A model generated the notes under the pieces. That model saw nothing but the letters and a program-made list of their open reading frames with translations. It made no database searches and was not told where the DNA came from. A program made the position numbers and the translations under genes. Positions 40,999-51,416 of a stretch of 64,000 nt of DNA are shown one piece after another. The stretch spans positions 32,803,760-32,867,759 of the forward strand of contig JASWHV010000010.1 of NCBI GenBank assembly GCA_030760725.1. Reading direction: 5' to 3'. Source of the stretch: Neostapfia colusana. Taxonomy: Eukaryota > Streptophyta > Magnoliopsida > Poales > Poaceae. Within the stretch, counting starts at the first letter, position 1; each line of letters starts with the position of its first letter.

Positions 40999-42094
40999 TG
41001 TCGAAGTGTTCGGTCGATACTTCACCCTGGCCTGCACTGGGCAGCCCGCGGAGGTTCTTTTTTCGGAGGGGCTAGTTCCTAGCGGAGAGCTTGCGCAGAT
41101 GGACGAGTTAGTGAGAGCTTGACACGGCGAGTTTTACGTGGTTCAGGCCGCCGGAGCGTAAAACCCTACGTCCACGGTGAGCTATGGAGCTCGCTGTATT
41201 GCTTGCTGCTCAGGGCCGAGGGCCTGAGCTTGGGGGTGAGTTACAGCTTGAGAGTGTATGGCTAGCGTATGAGTTGCAAAATGCGAACCCTTGCTATCGA
41301 CGCCTATCCGAGCCATTTATAGTCCAAGACCCGGGCGGCTTACAAGGGGAGCCGGGACCCGACAGGTGGTCCTGGGAAGATTGTCTATTATCTACCGTAT
41401 CTGCAGTTATGCCGGTAGTTGCCTCTGGACGGAGGCTTCTGAGTCTTCAACTTGCCGCCCTGCCCATGCCGCATGCTAGTCGTAGTGGTTGATGACGGCG
41501 CAGGCGGCATGGGATGTCTTGTCGCGGCGTTTATTGGCTGACAGGTTCTGACACCGCGCGCCAGTCTGTGATGCGACTGGGCGCAACGGCACCTGACAGA
41601 CGCGTGCTCCGCGTTTCCGCGTCTTGGGAAGACGCGGGCCTTGAATACCTTGTACGGGCAAGGTGTGGGGCGCCTTTACGCCCGCTGCCTACCGCTCGGA
41701 GGCAGGCAGCACCGTTCTTCTGGCCACGTGGCGGGTCCGGAGCCCTTCTCTGAGGAGAGAGGGGTCCGGCCTGCGGGGCATGTGGAGCCTCCGGACCTCT
41801 CCCCGCGGAGGGGGAGGTCCCGCTTCTGTATGCCACGTGGCGGGCCCGGAGCTCTCCTCTGCGGAGAGGGAGGTCCGGCCCCGCTGGACGCGTGGCGTCT
41901 TCGGACCTCTCTCCCGTGGAGGGGGAGGTCCGGCTTCTGTATGCCACGTGGCGGGCCCGGAGCTCTCCTCTGAGGAGAGGGAGGTCCGGCCCCGCCGGAC
42001 GCGTGGCGCCTTCGGAGCTCTCCCTGCGGAGCGGTCGAGTACCTTAGGCATTTTATCCTGTGCGCGGGGGTACCCCATATCGAGGCTACCGACA
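40999..42094 (-). repeat. B2 3' LTR (1096 bp)
   Basis: TGTCGAAGTG (40999) to GGCTACCGACA (42094) on the plus strand. The TATA block reads TATAAATG (41314-41321, minus strand), a weaker version than in the 5' LTR. Confidence 0.93.
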
Positions 42095-42283
42095 GTGGCC
42101 CCTGGGCCCATCTCGGGGGAGATAGCGAGCCCGAGGTGGGACCTTCGTCTCTTCTGGTCCGCGCACTTTCTTGTCTTGAGTACTCCCTGTGCTGGCAGGG
42201 TCTTGACGGCTTCGATGTTCAGCCTCTTAGGAGAGGGTGAAGCCTGACATCGGAGCTCGGCCCGGCTGTGGGGGCAGAGGTCT
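42095..42283 (-). other. B2 region next to the 3' LTR
   Basis: The first 80 bp match the A-form polypurine region (GTGGCCCCTGGGCCCATCTC); after GCGCACTTTCT it diverges completely. No antisense ORF is present. Confidence 0.6.
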
Positions 42284-42629
42284 GGAAGTCATCGGAGCTC
42301 AGGCCAGCGAAGGGCGTGAAGTCCGGCATCAGCGCTCGCCTCTGAAAGATGGGCGAGGGCTGGCCTCGGAGCTCGGCCTGGCTGTGGAGGCGGAGTCCGG
42401 AAGTCATCGGAGCTCAGGCCTGCGAAGGGCGTGAGGTCCGGCATCAGCGCTCGCCTCTGAAAGAAGGGCGAGAGCTGGCCTCGGAGCTCGGCCTGGCTGT
42501 GGAGGCGGAGTCCGGAAGTCATCGGAGCTCAGGCCAGCGAAGGGCGTGAGGTCCGGCATCAGCGCTTGCCTCTGAAAGGAGGGCGAGGGCTGGCCTCGGA
42601 GGTCGGCCCAGCTGTGGGGGCGGAGCTCC
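42284..42629 (-). repeat. 115-bp tandem repeat, three copies (B2)
   Basis: Units start GGAAGTCATCGGAGCTCAGG at 42284 (first base pair differs slightly), 42399 and 42514, period 115 bp. A fourth start at 42630 diverges after GGAA. B3 has four copies of the same unit. Confidence 0.9.
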
Positions 42630-43110
42630 GGAACTGCTCAGTGGTCCCCCCTTTCCTATCCCTTAGTCTCATTTGGCTTACTGTCACAGGCCGGAATACG
42701 GGGCTTGGGTAATCCAGTGCGCTTGGTCCCGGAGGTCTGGCCCCAGCCCCAGTCAGGGTGTAACCGTCCGGCCCCCTGGTACTCAGACCGTAGCACCGGG
42801 AGGCAGAGTGCGCATGCTTTTGGTGCAAGACCGGGCAAAGCAAGGCTCCTGACCCCCCGTTCTAGCGTAGGTCTTTTCTCGGAGGAGACCAACTGGCGGT
42901 GCAGTACCCTTATAGAGGGAGATCCAAAAGGCCACCGGGCCTCTGGCAGGTACCCCAAGCACTACCGCCTTCGGCAGGACGGCAAATATTGACTATGCAT
43001 GAGAGCAGGAAAGAGGAACCGAGTGTACAATGGACGCACACTGTCTAGAGCGTGGGGAGGTGTTCATATAAATTAATGCGTAATTTAAATAAACACCTAA
43101 GTAAGCATGG
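42630..43110 (-). other. B2 spacer
   Basis: Non-coding, related to the A-form spacer (GGAATACGGGGCTTGGG..., AT island at about 43068-43092) but much diverged. The ORFs on both strands are not conserved. Confidence 0.6.
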
Positions 43111-43790
43111 TGAACTTACTGGTGTGGCGTCGGAGCGCCTGTCTTCACGCAGAGCGGGTCATGCGTGGCTTCATCGTACGCCGGACACGGGGGGACCCCC
43201 ATGGCTATATCAGGGGGAAGCATGGCTTCGGCCCTGCATACCATGTGGAAGGGTAGTTCCCGTGACCCGGCCCTGGGAAGTCCGTCTGGCCCTCGACATG
43301 GAGGAGCCGGTATCCCCCGACGGCTCTGAGTGCACGTCTGCACCGGTTGTGTGGGTCTGCTTGGCGTGGACTTGGCACGCATTGCATCCCTAACCAGTTT
43401 GACGGCGTCCAGGTGGCTCTCGGTCAGTAGGAGCCATGCCGGGTGGCTTATCTGACCAACGCGCGGGACGATGAGCGTTCCCTGCACTCGCCTCCTTGGA
43501 CTACTGCGAGCTAGTCGCAGCCTTCCTCCTTGGTTATGCACCGCAATAGGATGTCGAGGCGCCATGCCAGTAAAGATACCAGCGCGTAGCACTTAGCCGT
43601 CCGCACCACCCGTTCAGCGGATGCACGTTCATCAGGAAGGATGTCCTTCAAGGAGTCCCGGACCTCCGTGGTCCATGCATCGGGACTACTTGAGCTTCTG
43701 GATCTCGAGCGCTGGGTTGCACGGAGTCCTCAGCGACTCTTACGATCCTTTGGCGGCATCCAGGGCCGCCGGGACTGCCTAGCTTCGTGG
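43111..43790 (-). pseudogene. pol: B2 integrase remnants
   Basis: Short stretches match Au1 integrase on the minus strand: FHMVCRAEAMLPPDIAM (Au: FFMVYGAEAVLPPEITM), HLDAVKLVRDAM, and an N-terminal piece near 43500-43600, with large internal deletions and many frame breaks. No catalytic triad survives. Confidence 0.65.
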
Positions 43791-44380
43791 CACTGGTTCA
43801 GCCCCCTTCGCCCGGCTCGGCGGGCCGGGCTGTGGACAACAGCAACGTCCTCTCGAAGACTCCTTCGTGCATGGGGGCTCCGATGGAGGTCTTCATTGAG
43901 AAGTTGTCAGCTGCGGCCGTGCCAGCGCGCGGTTCATGGCGCAGGTCCAAGGCGAGAAATTCTTTCTCCAACATCTGCACGTGAAGCAGATAAGCAGCTA
44001 GCTGTGGGTCATTGCAAGGGCATTCACCCTTAACTTGCTTGATAACTAGCTGGGAGTCGCCCTGTGCCAACAACTGGCGAGCGCCCAATAACAGGACTGT
44101 CTTTTAGGCCAAAGACGAGTGCTTCATACTCTGCCAAGTTGTTGGTTGCCTTGGAATTGAAACACACCATGTACCCAGACTGCTCCCCCGATGGCATGAG
44201 AAGCAGTACGCCGGCACCGGCCCCCTGCTTTCGCGATGAGCCGCCGAAGAAGAGCGTCCAGTGAGGCCCGGTGAAGACCGGAGCTCGGTACTTTGGTTCA
44301 CCGTCTTGACGGCCCCCTGGGTCAGCCTTCGTTGGCGTCCACTCAGCCACGAAGTCAGCCAGTGCTTGGCTCTTGGCTGT
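43791..44380 (-). pseudogene. pol: B2 archaeal-type RNase H fragment
   Basis: 43798-44088 (ARQLLAQGDSQLVIKQVKGE ... AADNFSMKTS) and 44030-44569 (TLFFGGSSRKQGAGAGVLL, NNLAEYEALVFGLK) give a nearly complete domain with one frame break near 44085. The first catalytic Asp is replaced (FFGGS for FFDGS), so the enzyme would be dead. Upstream is DFVAEWTPTKADPGG and then the fusion to gag. Confidence 0.75.
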
Positions 44381-44389
44381 CTGACATGG

Positions 44390-46562
44390 TCGGGAGCTCA
44401 GCTTGAACTCCGCCGTCTTCGGGCTGTCTTCCGGCTTCGGAAGCTGGCAGTGAGTGCCAGCTCCGCCCACCGGCTGCTCTGGCGCACTTGTCCGCCAGGC
44501 TGAAGTGCTCAGAGGCATCGCAGACCTCTTTGGTCGCGAGCTTCTCAAGCATCTTCTCGTCTCGGACACTGTCGAAGTGCCACCACCATAGAAGCACTTT
44601 GAATACGCAGGATGGTGTTGCGTACCTGGGAGAACCGCTGGATGAAGGAGTGCAGCGACTCCCCAGGTTGTTACTTGATGGCTTGGAGGTCAAGCTCCGT
44701 GCCGGGACGGTTGTAGGAGCTGCCGAAGTTGGCGATGAACTGCCGGCAGAGCTCTCCCCAGGAAGTTATGGAACCCCGAGGGAGGTTCATGAGCCAAGAC
44801 TGGGTCGGGCCGGTCAAGGCGTCGGGGAAATAGTTGGCCATGACGGCCTCATCCCCTCCTGCGGCAAGTACGGCGGTGAAGTAGACCTGAAGGAACTCCG
44901 CCGGGTTGACGCTGCTGTCGAACTTTTCGGGCAGGTGCGGCCAAAACCGGAGCCTGGTGTAGCTGGAATCTGCCGTGTGCTCACCAACCATTGGCGTGCG
45001 CATCAGCGACACGGCCAGTTGGCCGGAGCGTTGTCCCCGCCGAAGTCGAGGGTTTGCGGTGGCGACGACGAAACGGTCTACCTCGCGAATCCGCTGCTGG
45101 GTCGCTGCCTGAGGCGAGTCCCCAGCAGGCGGATTGAGTAGCAGCGCTACTGAAGACCTGACGCTGGTTGGAGCCTGCATTGCCGGGGTCGGCGCTGCCA
45201 GAGCCGGTTGCTGGCTCCCAGTGCAGGTATCGGTGCCCCGAACGCTTGGTTCGCCGCTGGCACAGTGTGCCCCGGTGTGGGCAAGGCTGCTCCATAGACC
45301 GGGGACGCCATTTGCGGGGCATATGGTTGTGACATATGCTGCGCGGCATATGCCTGGGGCAGAGCTCGCGTGGCGAAGATCTGCCCTTCAGGCTGGGTCG
45401 AGGCCGACGTCATACTGTCGCCAGCCTCTTAGTTGCGACACCTTTCTCGACGTCACTCGAAGAACACTCGGGCATCTTGGCCAAGTGACATCGCTCCGGC
45501 TCTGCCCCCAGGTCCGTCGACGGAAGCCTGGTGGAGCTGGAGTCCGCCGTCTGCTCGCCAACCATTGGCGTGCGCGTCAGCGGCACGGCCGGTTGGCCGG
45601 AGCGTCATCCCCGCCGAAGTCGATGGTTTGCTGCGGCGACGACGAGACGGTCTATCTCTCGAATCCACTGCTGGGTCGCTGCCTGAGGCGCGTCCCCAGC
45701 AGGCAGATTGTGCAGTAGCGCTCTTGCTGCGGCTGGCGCACCCCCGCCGGGTACGCCCAGCGCTACTGAAGACCTGACGCTGGTTGGAGCCTGCATTGCC
45801 GGGGTCGGCGCTGCCAGAGCCGGTTGCTGGCTTCCAGTGCAGGTACTGGTGTCGCGAACGCTTGGTTGCACCTGACACAGTGTACCCCGGTATGGGCAAG
45901 GTTGCGCTATAGGCCGGGGACGCCGCTTGCAGAGCACATGGTTGCGGCTTATGCTGTGCGGCGTACGCCTGGGGCAGAGCTCACGTAGCGAAGGTCTGCC
46001 CTCCAGGCTGGGTCGAGGCCGATGTCATGTTGTCGCCAGCCTCTTGAGTGCGACGCCTTTCTCGACGTCGCTCGAGGAACACTAGGGCATCTTGTCCCAA
46101 GTGGCACCGTTCCAGCTCTGTCCTCAGGTCCGTCGATGGAAGCTTGGTGGAGCTGGAACCCGCCGTCTGCCCGTCAACCGTTGGCGTGCGCGTCAGCGAG
46201 ACAGCCGGTTGGTCGGAGCGTCGTCCCCGCCGAAGTCAATGGTTTGCGGCGGCGACGACAAGACGGTCTACCTCGCGAATCCACTACTGGGTCGCTGCCT
46301 GAGGCGCGTCCCCAGCAGGCGGATTGTGCAGTAGAGCCCTTGCTGCGGCTAGCGCACCCCCACCGGGTACGCCCGGCGCTACTGAAGGCCTGACGCTGGA
46401 TGGAGCCTGCATTGCCGGGGTCGGCGCTGCCAGAGGCGGTTGCTGGCTCCCAGCTGGCCCTGACACACTCCGTCCTGAGTGTGTCATCATGTACTCTCCC
46501 CTGGTCACGGTTTGCCGCGGGCGCAGGGGGGGAGAGTTTGCCGCTGAAGGAAGCTTGGTCAT
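44390..46562 (-). pseudogene. gag: B2 gag with triplicated N-terminal half, fused to RNase H
   Basis: Starts at ATG 46560-46562 (MTKLPSAANSPP). The MQAP(T/S)SVR...AATQQ block appears three times (about 46290-46450, 45660-45830, 45110-45200). The segment that normally follows (CHLGQDARVFLE, AYAAQHM...PVYGAALP) is repeated between them. The capsid domain (44660-44940: LPEKFDSSVNPAEFLQVY, ARS-like WLMNLPRGSITSWGEL) and LFSLADKCARAAGG (44480-44520) follow, and the frame runs on across the fusion to RNase H. Numerous stops and frameshifts exist elsewhere. Confidence 0.75.
45100..46300 (-). repeat. Tandem triplication of gag N-terminus (B2)
   Basis: GGGTCGCTGCCTGAGGCG recurs near 45106, 45673 and 46290, about 570 and 617 bp apart. 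Return junctions near 45220 and 45835 both read CAGTGCAGGTAYYGGTG, as in B1. Confidence 0.72.
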
Positions 46563-46602
46563 TGTCGTCGGCGGAAACTCGTCGCGCTAGGAGAAAAGCC
46601 CC

Positions 46603-46617
46603 CTACCTGGCGCACCA
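46603..46617 (-). other. B2 primer binding site
   Basis: TGGTGCGCCAGGTAG, one base changed from the family site (TGGCGCGCC), two bases from the LTR. Confidence 0.8.
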
Positions 46618-46619
46618 AA

Positions 46620-47715
46620 TGTCGAAGTGTTCGGTCGACTCTTCCCCCGGGCCTGCACTGGGCAGCCCGCGGAGGTTCTTTTTTCGGAGGGGCTAGTTCC
46701 TAGCGGAGAGCTTGCGCAGATGGACGAGTTAGTGAGAGCTTGACACGGCGAGTTTTACGTGGTTCAGGCCGCCGGAGCGTAAAACCCTACGTCCACGGCG
46801 AGCTATGGAGCTCGCTGTATTGCTTGCTGCTCAGGGCCGAGGGCCTGAGCTTGGGGGTGAGTTACAGCTTGAGAGTGTATGGCTAGCGTATGAGTTGCAA
46901 AATGTGAACCCTTGCTATCGACGCCTACCCGAGCCTTTTATAGTACAAGACCCGGGCGGCTTACAAGGGGAGCCGGGACCCGACAGGTGGTCCCGGGAAG
47001 ATTGTCTATTATCTACCGTATCTGCAGTTATGCCGGTAGTTGCCTCTGGACGGAGGCTTCTGAGTCTTCAACTTGCCGCCCTGCCCATGCCGCATGCTAG
47101 TCGTAGTGGTTGATGACGGCGCAGGCGGCATGGGATGTCTTGTCGCGGCGTTTATTGGCTGACAGGTTCTGACACCGCGAGCCAGTCTGTGATGCGACAG
47201 GGCGCAACGGCACCTGACAGACGCGTGCTCCACGTTTCCGCGTCTTGGAAAGGCGTGGGCCTTGAATACCTTGTACGGGCAAGGTGTGGGGCGCCTTTAC
47301 GCCCGCTGCCTACCGCTCGGAGGCAGGCAGCACCGTTCTTCTGGCCACGTGGTGGGTCCGGAGCCCTTCTCTGAGGAGAGAGGGGTCCGGCCTGCGGGGC
47401 ATGTGGAGCCCCCGGACCTCTCCCCACGGAGGGGGAGGTCCAGCTTCTGTATGCCATGTGGCGGGCCCGGAGCTCTCCTCTGCGGAGAGGGAGGTCCGGC
47501 CCCGCTGGACGCGTGGCGTCTTCGGACCTCTCTCCCGCGGAGGGGGAGGTCCGGCTTCTGTATGCCACGTGGCGGGCCCGGAGCTCTCCTCTGAGAAGAG
47601 GGAGGTCTGGCCCCGCCGGACGCGTGGCGCCTTCGAAGCTCTCCCTGCGGAGCGGTCGAGTACCTTAGGCATTTTACCCTGTGCGCGGGGGTACCCCATA
47701 TCGAGGGTACCGACA
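46620..47715 (-). repeat. B2 5' LTR (1096 bp)
   Basis: TGTCGAAGTG (46620) to GAGGGTACCGACA (47715). The B-form end variant CCCATATCGAGGGTACC is present. TATA block TATAAAAG near 46937-46944. Confidence 0.94.
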
Positions 47716-48495
47716 GTTGCATTTAAATTAATGCATAATTTAAATGAGCGCATGAGAAGGAGCTAAGTAGAACAGGTCTCTGTATTCGCGCCCATAGGTG
47801 GAATTCTGGCTGTTCGTGGGGGCAATGTTCCGCCTCGTCTACAAGGGAAGCAAGACTCTACGCGCTTAGGGTCGGAACCAGGCTAAACTGGACGTAGTCC
47901 TGTACCGTCCCTTGAGACTTAGCTACCCCAAGCTCTGTTCCTAAGTTCTATGGGGTCTATTACAGAAGTGAATAACCCTGTTCTACCGATGCTCAGTAAG
48001 TAGGACTTACAGTGTTGCTCCATGGCAAGGATTTTTGGGAATGGATCCCACTCTCGGTTGAAAGGCATGTGTACCTGGGGCGGCAGTTTTCATGATTCGG
48101 AAGGGACCTTCTCTGCTGGGGGAGAGCTTATGGGTCCTTCTTGGAATATAGCGTGCCACTTCACCGGGCTGCCCTCTTGCGGCCCCCCTTCGCGTTTGGT
48201 TCTTTGGCGGTAGTGCTTAGAGCATTAGCCGAGACCTTGCGTTGTGGGATGTTCCCTGCAAGCCGAGTCTTGTCGAAGTTGTTGTCTTCACGCTGGATCA
48301 GGTCCTGCGTGGATTCTCTCGGGGTCCCCCGGGGAGTTCTCCCCTTCTGGCTAAGGCCTTCAAGGGGTAGGTGGACCCGGGCTCGCTTTGGATGACCTAA
48401 GGCGTCCCCCCTTCTGGCAAGGCCTTCAAGGGGTTGACGGACCCTAGGCAGCCCCAGAGAGGTATGTTCGAGGCACGGAGGCGTGCCATAGCTGG
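47716..48495 (-). other. A4 spacer and integrase remnant
   Basis: 47723-48020 equals the A1 spacer from about 9753 (AT island, GTCGGAACCAGGCTAAAC). 48022-48300 is the degraded integrase C-terminus on the minus strand, nearly identical to A1. No gene. Confidence 0.65.
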
Positions 48496-50244
48496 CTAAC
48501 GCCTTGGCCCATCATCGTCGGAACTGGAGTCCTCAGCGTCATGTACTGTCTTTATGACACGCTGAGGCTCCTGGAACCCCACCTGGTGGGCAGCGGTGAC
48601 TGGGGCATCGGCCTTTTGTTTGCCATCCCTCTGAGGGTAGGGCGGTGCTTCAGCCCTCTGCTGTGTTCCATTGCGGAAGCGCTCTGCGAGCCTCTGGATC
48701 TCCCAGCACTCGGCAGCTGTATGGTTGCAGGTGCCATGCACGGGGCATAGCTCGCCTTGGCCACTGTCTGGGGCTGGTGATTGCCGCTGCCTCTTGTCGG
48801 GGCGCGGCCCCAGAGCTCCACTGGTTGTCGCAGCTGCGGCGATAGGGGCCGTGAATGGTGACTTCATCTTCCCATTCCCCTGGTTCTTGGTCTTCTTGCC
48901 ACCCCCATAGGCAGCAGCACCGGACCCGGGCTGTACTCCTGACTCGGAGGTCGGCAGTACGTGCCAGTTCCGCCCTTCGGCTGCTCTGGCGCACTTGTCC
49001 GCCAGGCTAAAGAGCTCCGAGACGTCGCTGACCTCTCTGGTCGCGAGCTTCTCGAGCATTTTCTCATCCCGGACACCCTGTCGGAACACCACCACCACAG
49101 AGGCGCTTTGGATATGTGGGATGGTGTTGCGCACCTGAGAGAACCGCTGGATGAAAGAGCGCAGCGACTCCCCAGGTTGTTGTTTGACGGCGTGGAGGTC
49201 GAGCTCCGTGCCGGGACGGGTGTAGGAGCTGCCGAAGTTGGCGACGAACTGCCGGCAGAGCTCACCCCAAGAGGTTATGGACCCCTGGGGTAGATTCATG
49301 AGCCAGGACCGGGCTGGGCCGGTCAAGGCGACGGGAAAGTAGTTGGCCATGACAGCCTCATCGCCTCCTGCAGCAAGTACGGAGGTGGAGTAGATCTGGA
49401 GGAACTCCGCTGGGTTGACGCTTCCGTCGTACTTCTCGGGCAAGTGCGGGCGAAACTTGCGCGGCCACCTTGCGAAGCGAAGGTGGGGTGCAAGGGCCGC
49501 ACATCCTGCACCTGCTGCTGCAGGTACTGGCGCTACGAACAGGTGGTTCGCACCTAGCACCACGTATCCCGGCATGGGCAAGGCTGCACCGTAGGCCGGG
49601 GCCGCTACTTGCGGCGCATGTGGTGGTGGCATATGTTGCGCAGCATATGCCTGAGGCGGGGCTCGCATGGCGAAGGCCTGCCCTTCTGGTTGCGTCGAGG
49701 CCGACGACATGCTGTCGCCTGCCTCATGGTTGTGACGCCTTTCTCGATGTCGCTCGAGGTACACCGGGGCGTCCTTCCCCAAGTGGCACCATTCCAGTTC
49801 CCTTCGCAGGTCCGTCGACAGGAGCCTGGAGGAGCTGGAATCCGCCGTTAGCTCGTCAACCGTGGGTGTGCGTGTCAGCGACACAGTCGGTTGCCCCCTG
49901 CGCCGCCCTCGCCGAAACCGAGGGTTCACGGGGGCGACGACGAGGCGGTCCATCTCGCGGACCCATTGCTGGGTCGCTGAATGGGGCGCATCCCCTGCAG
50001 GTGGGTTGCGCAGCAGCGCTCTTGCTGCAGCTAGCGCACCTCCATGGTGTACGCTCAGCGCTGCAGAAGACCTCACGCTGGTCGGGGCCTGCGTAGCCGG
50101 AGTCGGTGTTGCCGGAGTTGGCTGCTGGCTACCCGCTTGTGCCGACACACTCCGTCCTGAGTTCGTCGACATGTACTCCCCGCCGGTCACGGTCCGCCGT
50201 GAATGCGGTGGGGGAGAGTTTGCCGCTGAAGGGAGCTTGGTCAG
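48496..50244 (-). pseudogene. gag: A4 gag, start codon changed
   Basis: A 583-codon frame from CTG 50242-50244, the position of the A1 ATG (changed to CTG), to the stop at 48496-48498, with no other stop. Capsid domain and CPVHGTCNHTAAEC zinc motif intact. The next ATG in frame is within GEYMSTN, so a protein lacking about 25 residues could still be made. It ends SSSDDDGPRR at the same boundary as A1. Confidence 0.85.
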
Positions 50245-50284
50245 CTTCGTCGGCGGAAACTCGCCGCGCTAGGGGAAAAGCCCC

Positions 50285-50299
50285 CTACCTGGCGCGCCA
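50285..50299 (-). other. A4 primer binding site
   Basis: TGGCGCGCCAGGTAG, two bases from the LTR. Confidence 0.85.
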
Positions 50300-50301
50300 A
50301 A

Positions 50302-50925
50302 TGTCGAAGTGTGCGATCGACACTTCCCCCGGGCCTGCACTGGACAGCCCGCGGAGGTTCTTTTTTCGGAGGGGCTAGTTCCTAGCGGTGAGCTTGCGCG
50401 TATGGACGAGTTAGTGAGAGCTTGACACGGGAAGTTTTACGTGGTTCAGGCCGCCGGAGCGTAAAACCGTACGTCCACGGCGAGCTATGGAGCTCGCTGT
50501 ATTGGTTGCTGCTCAGGGCCGGAGTCCTGAGCTTCGGGGTGAGTTACAGCCTGGGTGTGAATGGCTAGCGTATGAGTTGCAGAAATGCGAACCCTTGCTA
50601 TCGTCACCTACCCGAGCCTTTTATAGTCCAAGACTCGGGTGGCTTGCAAGGGGGCCCGGGACCCGACAGGCGGGCCCGGAGCTCTCCTCTGAGGAGAGGG
50701 AGGTCTGGCCCCACTGGACGCGTGGCGTCTTCGGACCTCTCTCCCGTGGAGGGGGAGGTCCGGCTTCTGTATGCCACGTGGCGGGCCCGGAGCTCTCCTC
50801 TGAGGAGAGGGAGGTCCGGCCCCGCCGGACGCGTGGCTCCTTCGGAGCTCTCCCTGCGGAGAAGGGCGAGCACCTTAGGCATTTTACCCTGTGCGCGGGG
50901 GTACCCCATATCTCAGGTACCGACA
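50302..50925 (-). repeat. Shortened LTR shared by A4 (5' side) and A5 (3' side)
   Basis: Ends TGTCGAAGTG (50302) and GGTACCGACA (50925) are both normal, but it is 624 bp instead of about 1097. The missing part lies at about 50670, where CCCGACAGG (normally followed by TGGTCCCGGG) joins CGGGCCCGGAGCTC of the U3 repeats. The TATA box (50618-50625) and one full G-box unit remain (GCCACGTGGC near 50773). A4 gag and PBS adjoin the left end, and the A5 polypurine region adjoins the right end. Confidence 0.9.
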
Positions 50926-51416
50926 GTGGCCCCCGGGCCCATCTCGGGGGAGATAGCGAGCCCGAGGTGGGACCTCCATCTCTTCCGATCCGCGCACTTT
51001 CTCTAAGTCCCGATTTGACCGCTGCTGGAGCACGAACGGCCACGGGATCGTGAGAGCGTGCGCCCACTTGATGATTGCTTTTACTGCGGCGGTTCCCAAG
51101 ACTGCCACTCCTGCACGTTGCGGCGCTTTCTTTGGGAACCGCCGAAGTGCCTTGCCGGCTCATCTTCTTAGGAGACTGACTCCTTGACCCCACCGCTCCA
51201 GTTAAGCGGCTTGGGCCCATCCGTCATCGGCACTCGGTCTAGGAACCGAAGCGGTTGCAGGTGCGGGGTATTCGAAGAGTTCCGAATCGCTTGGAACTGC
51301 ACCGGGAAGCTTTTTAGAGGGGGTCTTACCCACATTGTAGCTTCCCTTCGCACTTCTCTGCGTTTCTTCTCGGACTCTTGCGCTTTTGCTCTCTTGCCTT
51401 TGAGTTCTCCCTTGCC
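50926..51416. other. A5 leader of the antisense ORF
   Basis: Matches A1 6454-6944. Holds the inverted repeat at 51087-51144; no clear core promoter. Confidence 0.6.
51087..51144. repeat. Conserved inverted repeat upstream of antisense ORF (A5)
   Basis: CGGCGGTTCCC (51087-51097) and GGGAACCGCCG (51134-51144), loop 36 bases. Confidence 0.8.

Larger units (their letters stand above)
40999..47715 (-). mobile_element. B2: B-form element with two LTRs (6717 bp)
   Basis: Both LTRs are 1096 bp and share private changes (GACGGAGGCTTCTGAGTCTTCAAC), so they belong together. Inside, in sense order: PBS, gag with a triplicated N-terminal half, RNase H fused to gag, integrase remnants, spacer, a 115-bp tandem array and the 3' LTR. 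The flanks do not match: CGTGG (T2) on the left, GTTGC (A4 spacer) on the right. Confidence 0.9.
47716..50301 (-). mobile_element. A4: 5' half of an A-form element
   Basis: Holds PBS, gag, integrase remnant and the first part of the spacer, then stops abruptly at 47716 where B2 begins. Its antisense ORF and 3' LTR are missing. Its 5' LTR is the shortened LTR shared with A5. Confidence 0.85.

Noticed and set aside
42284..42629. CRISPR-like or minisatellite array unrelated to elements.
   Set aside because: Units are contiguous with no unique spacers, and the array lies at a fixed position within B elements.
43052..43393. ORF of 113 codons on the plus strand of B2.
   Set aside because: Lies opposite integrase remnants read on the minus strand; no conserved counterpart.
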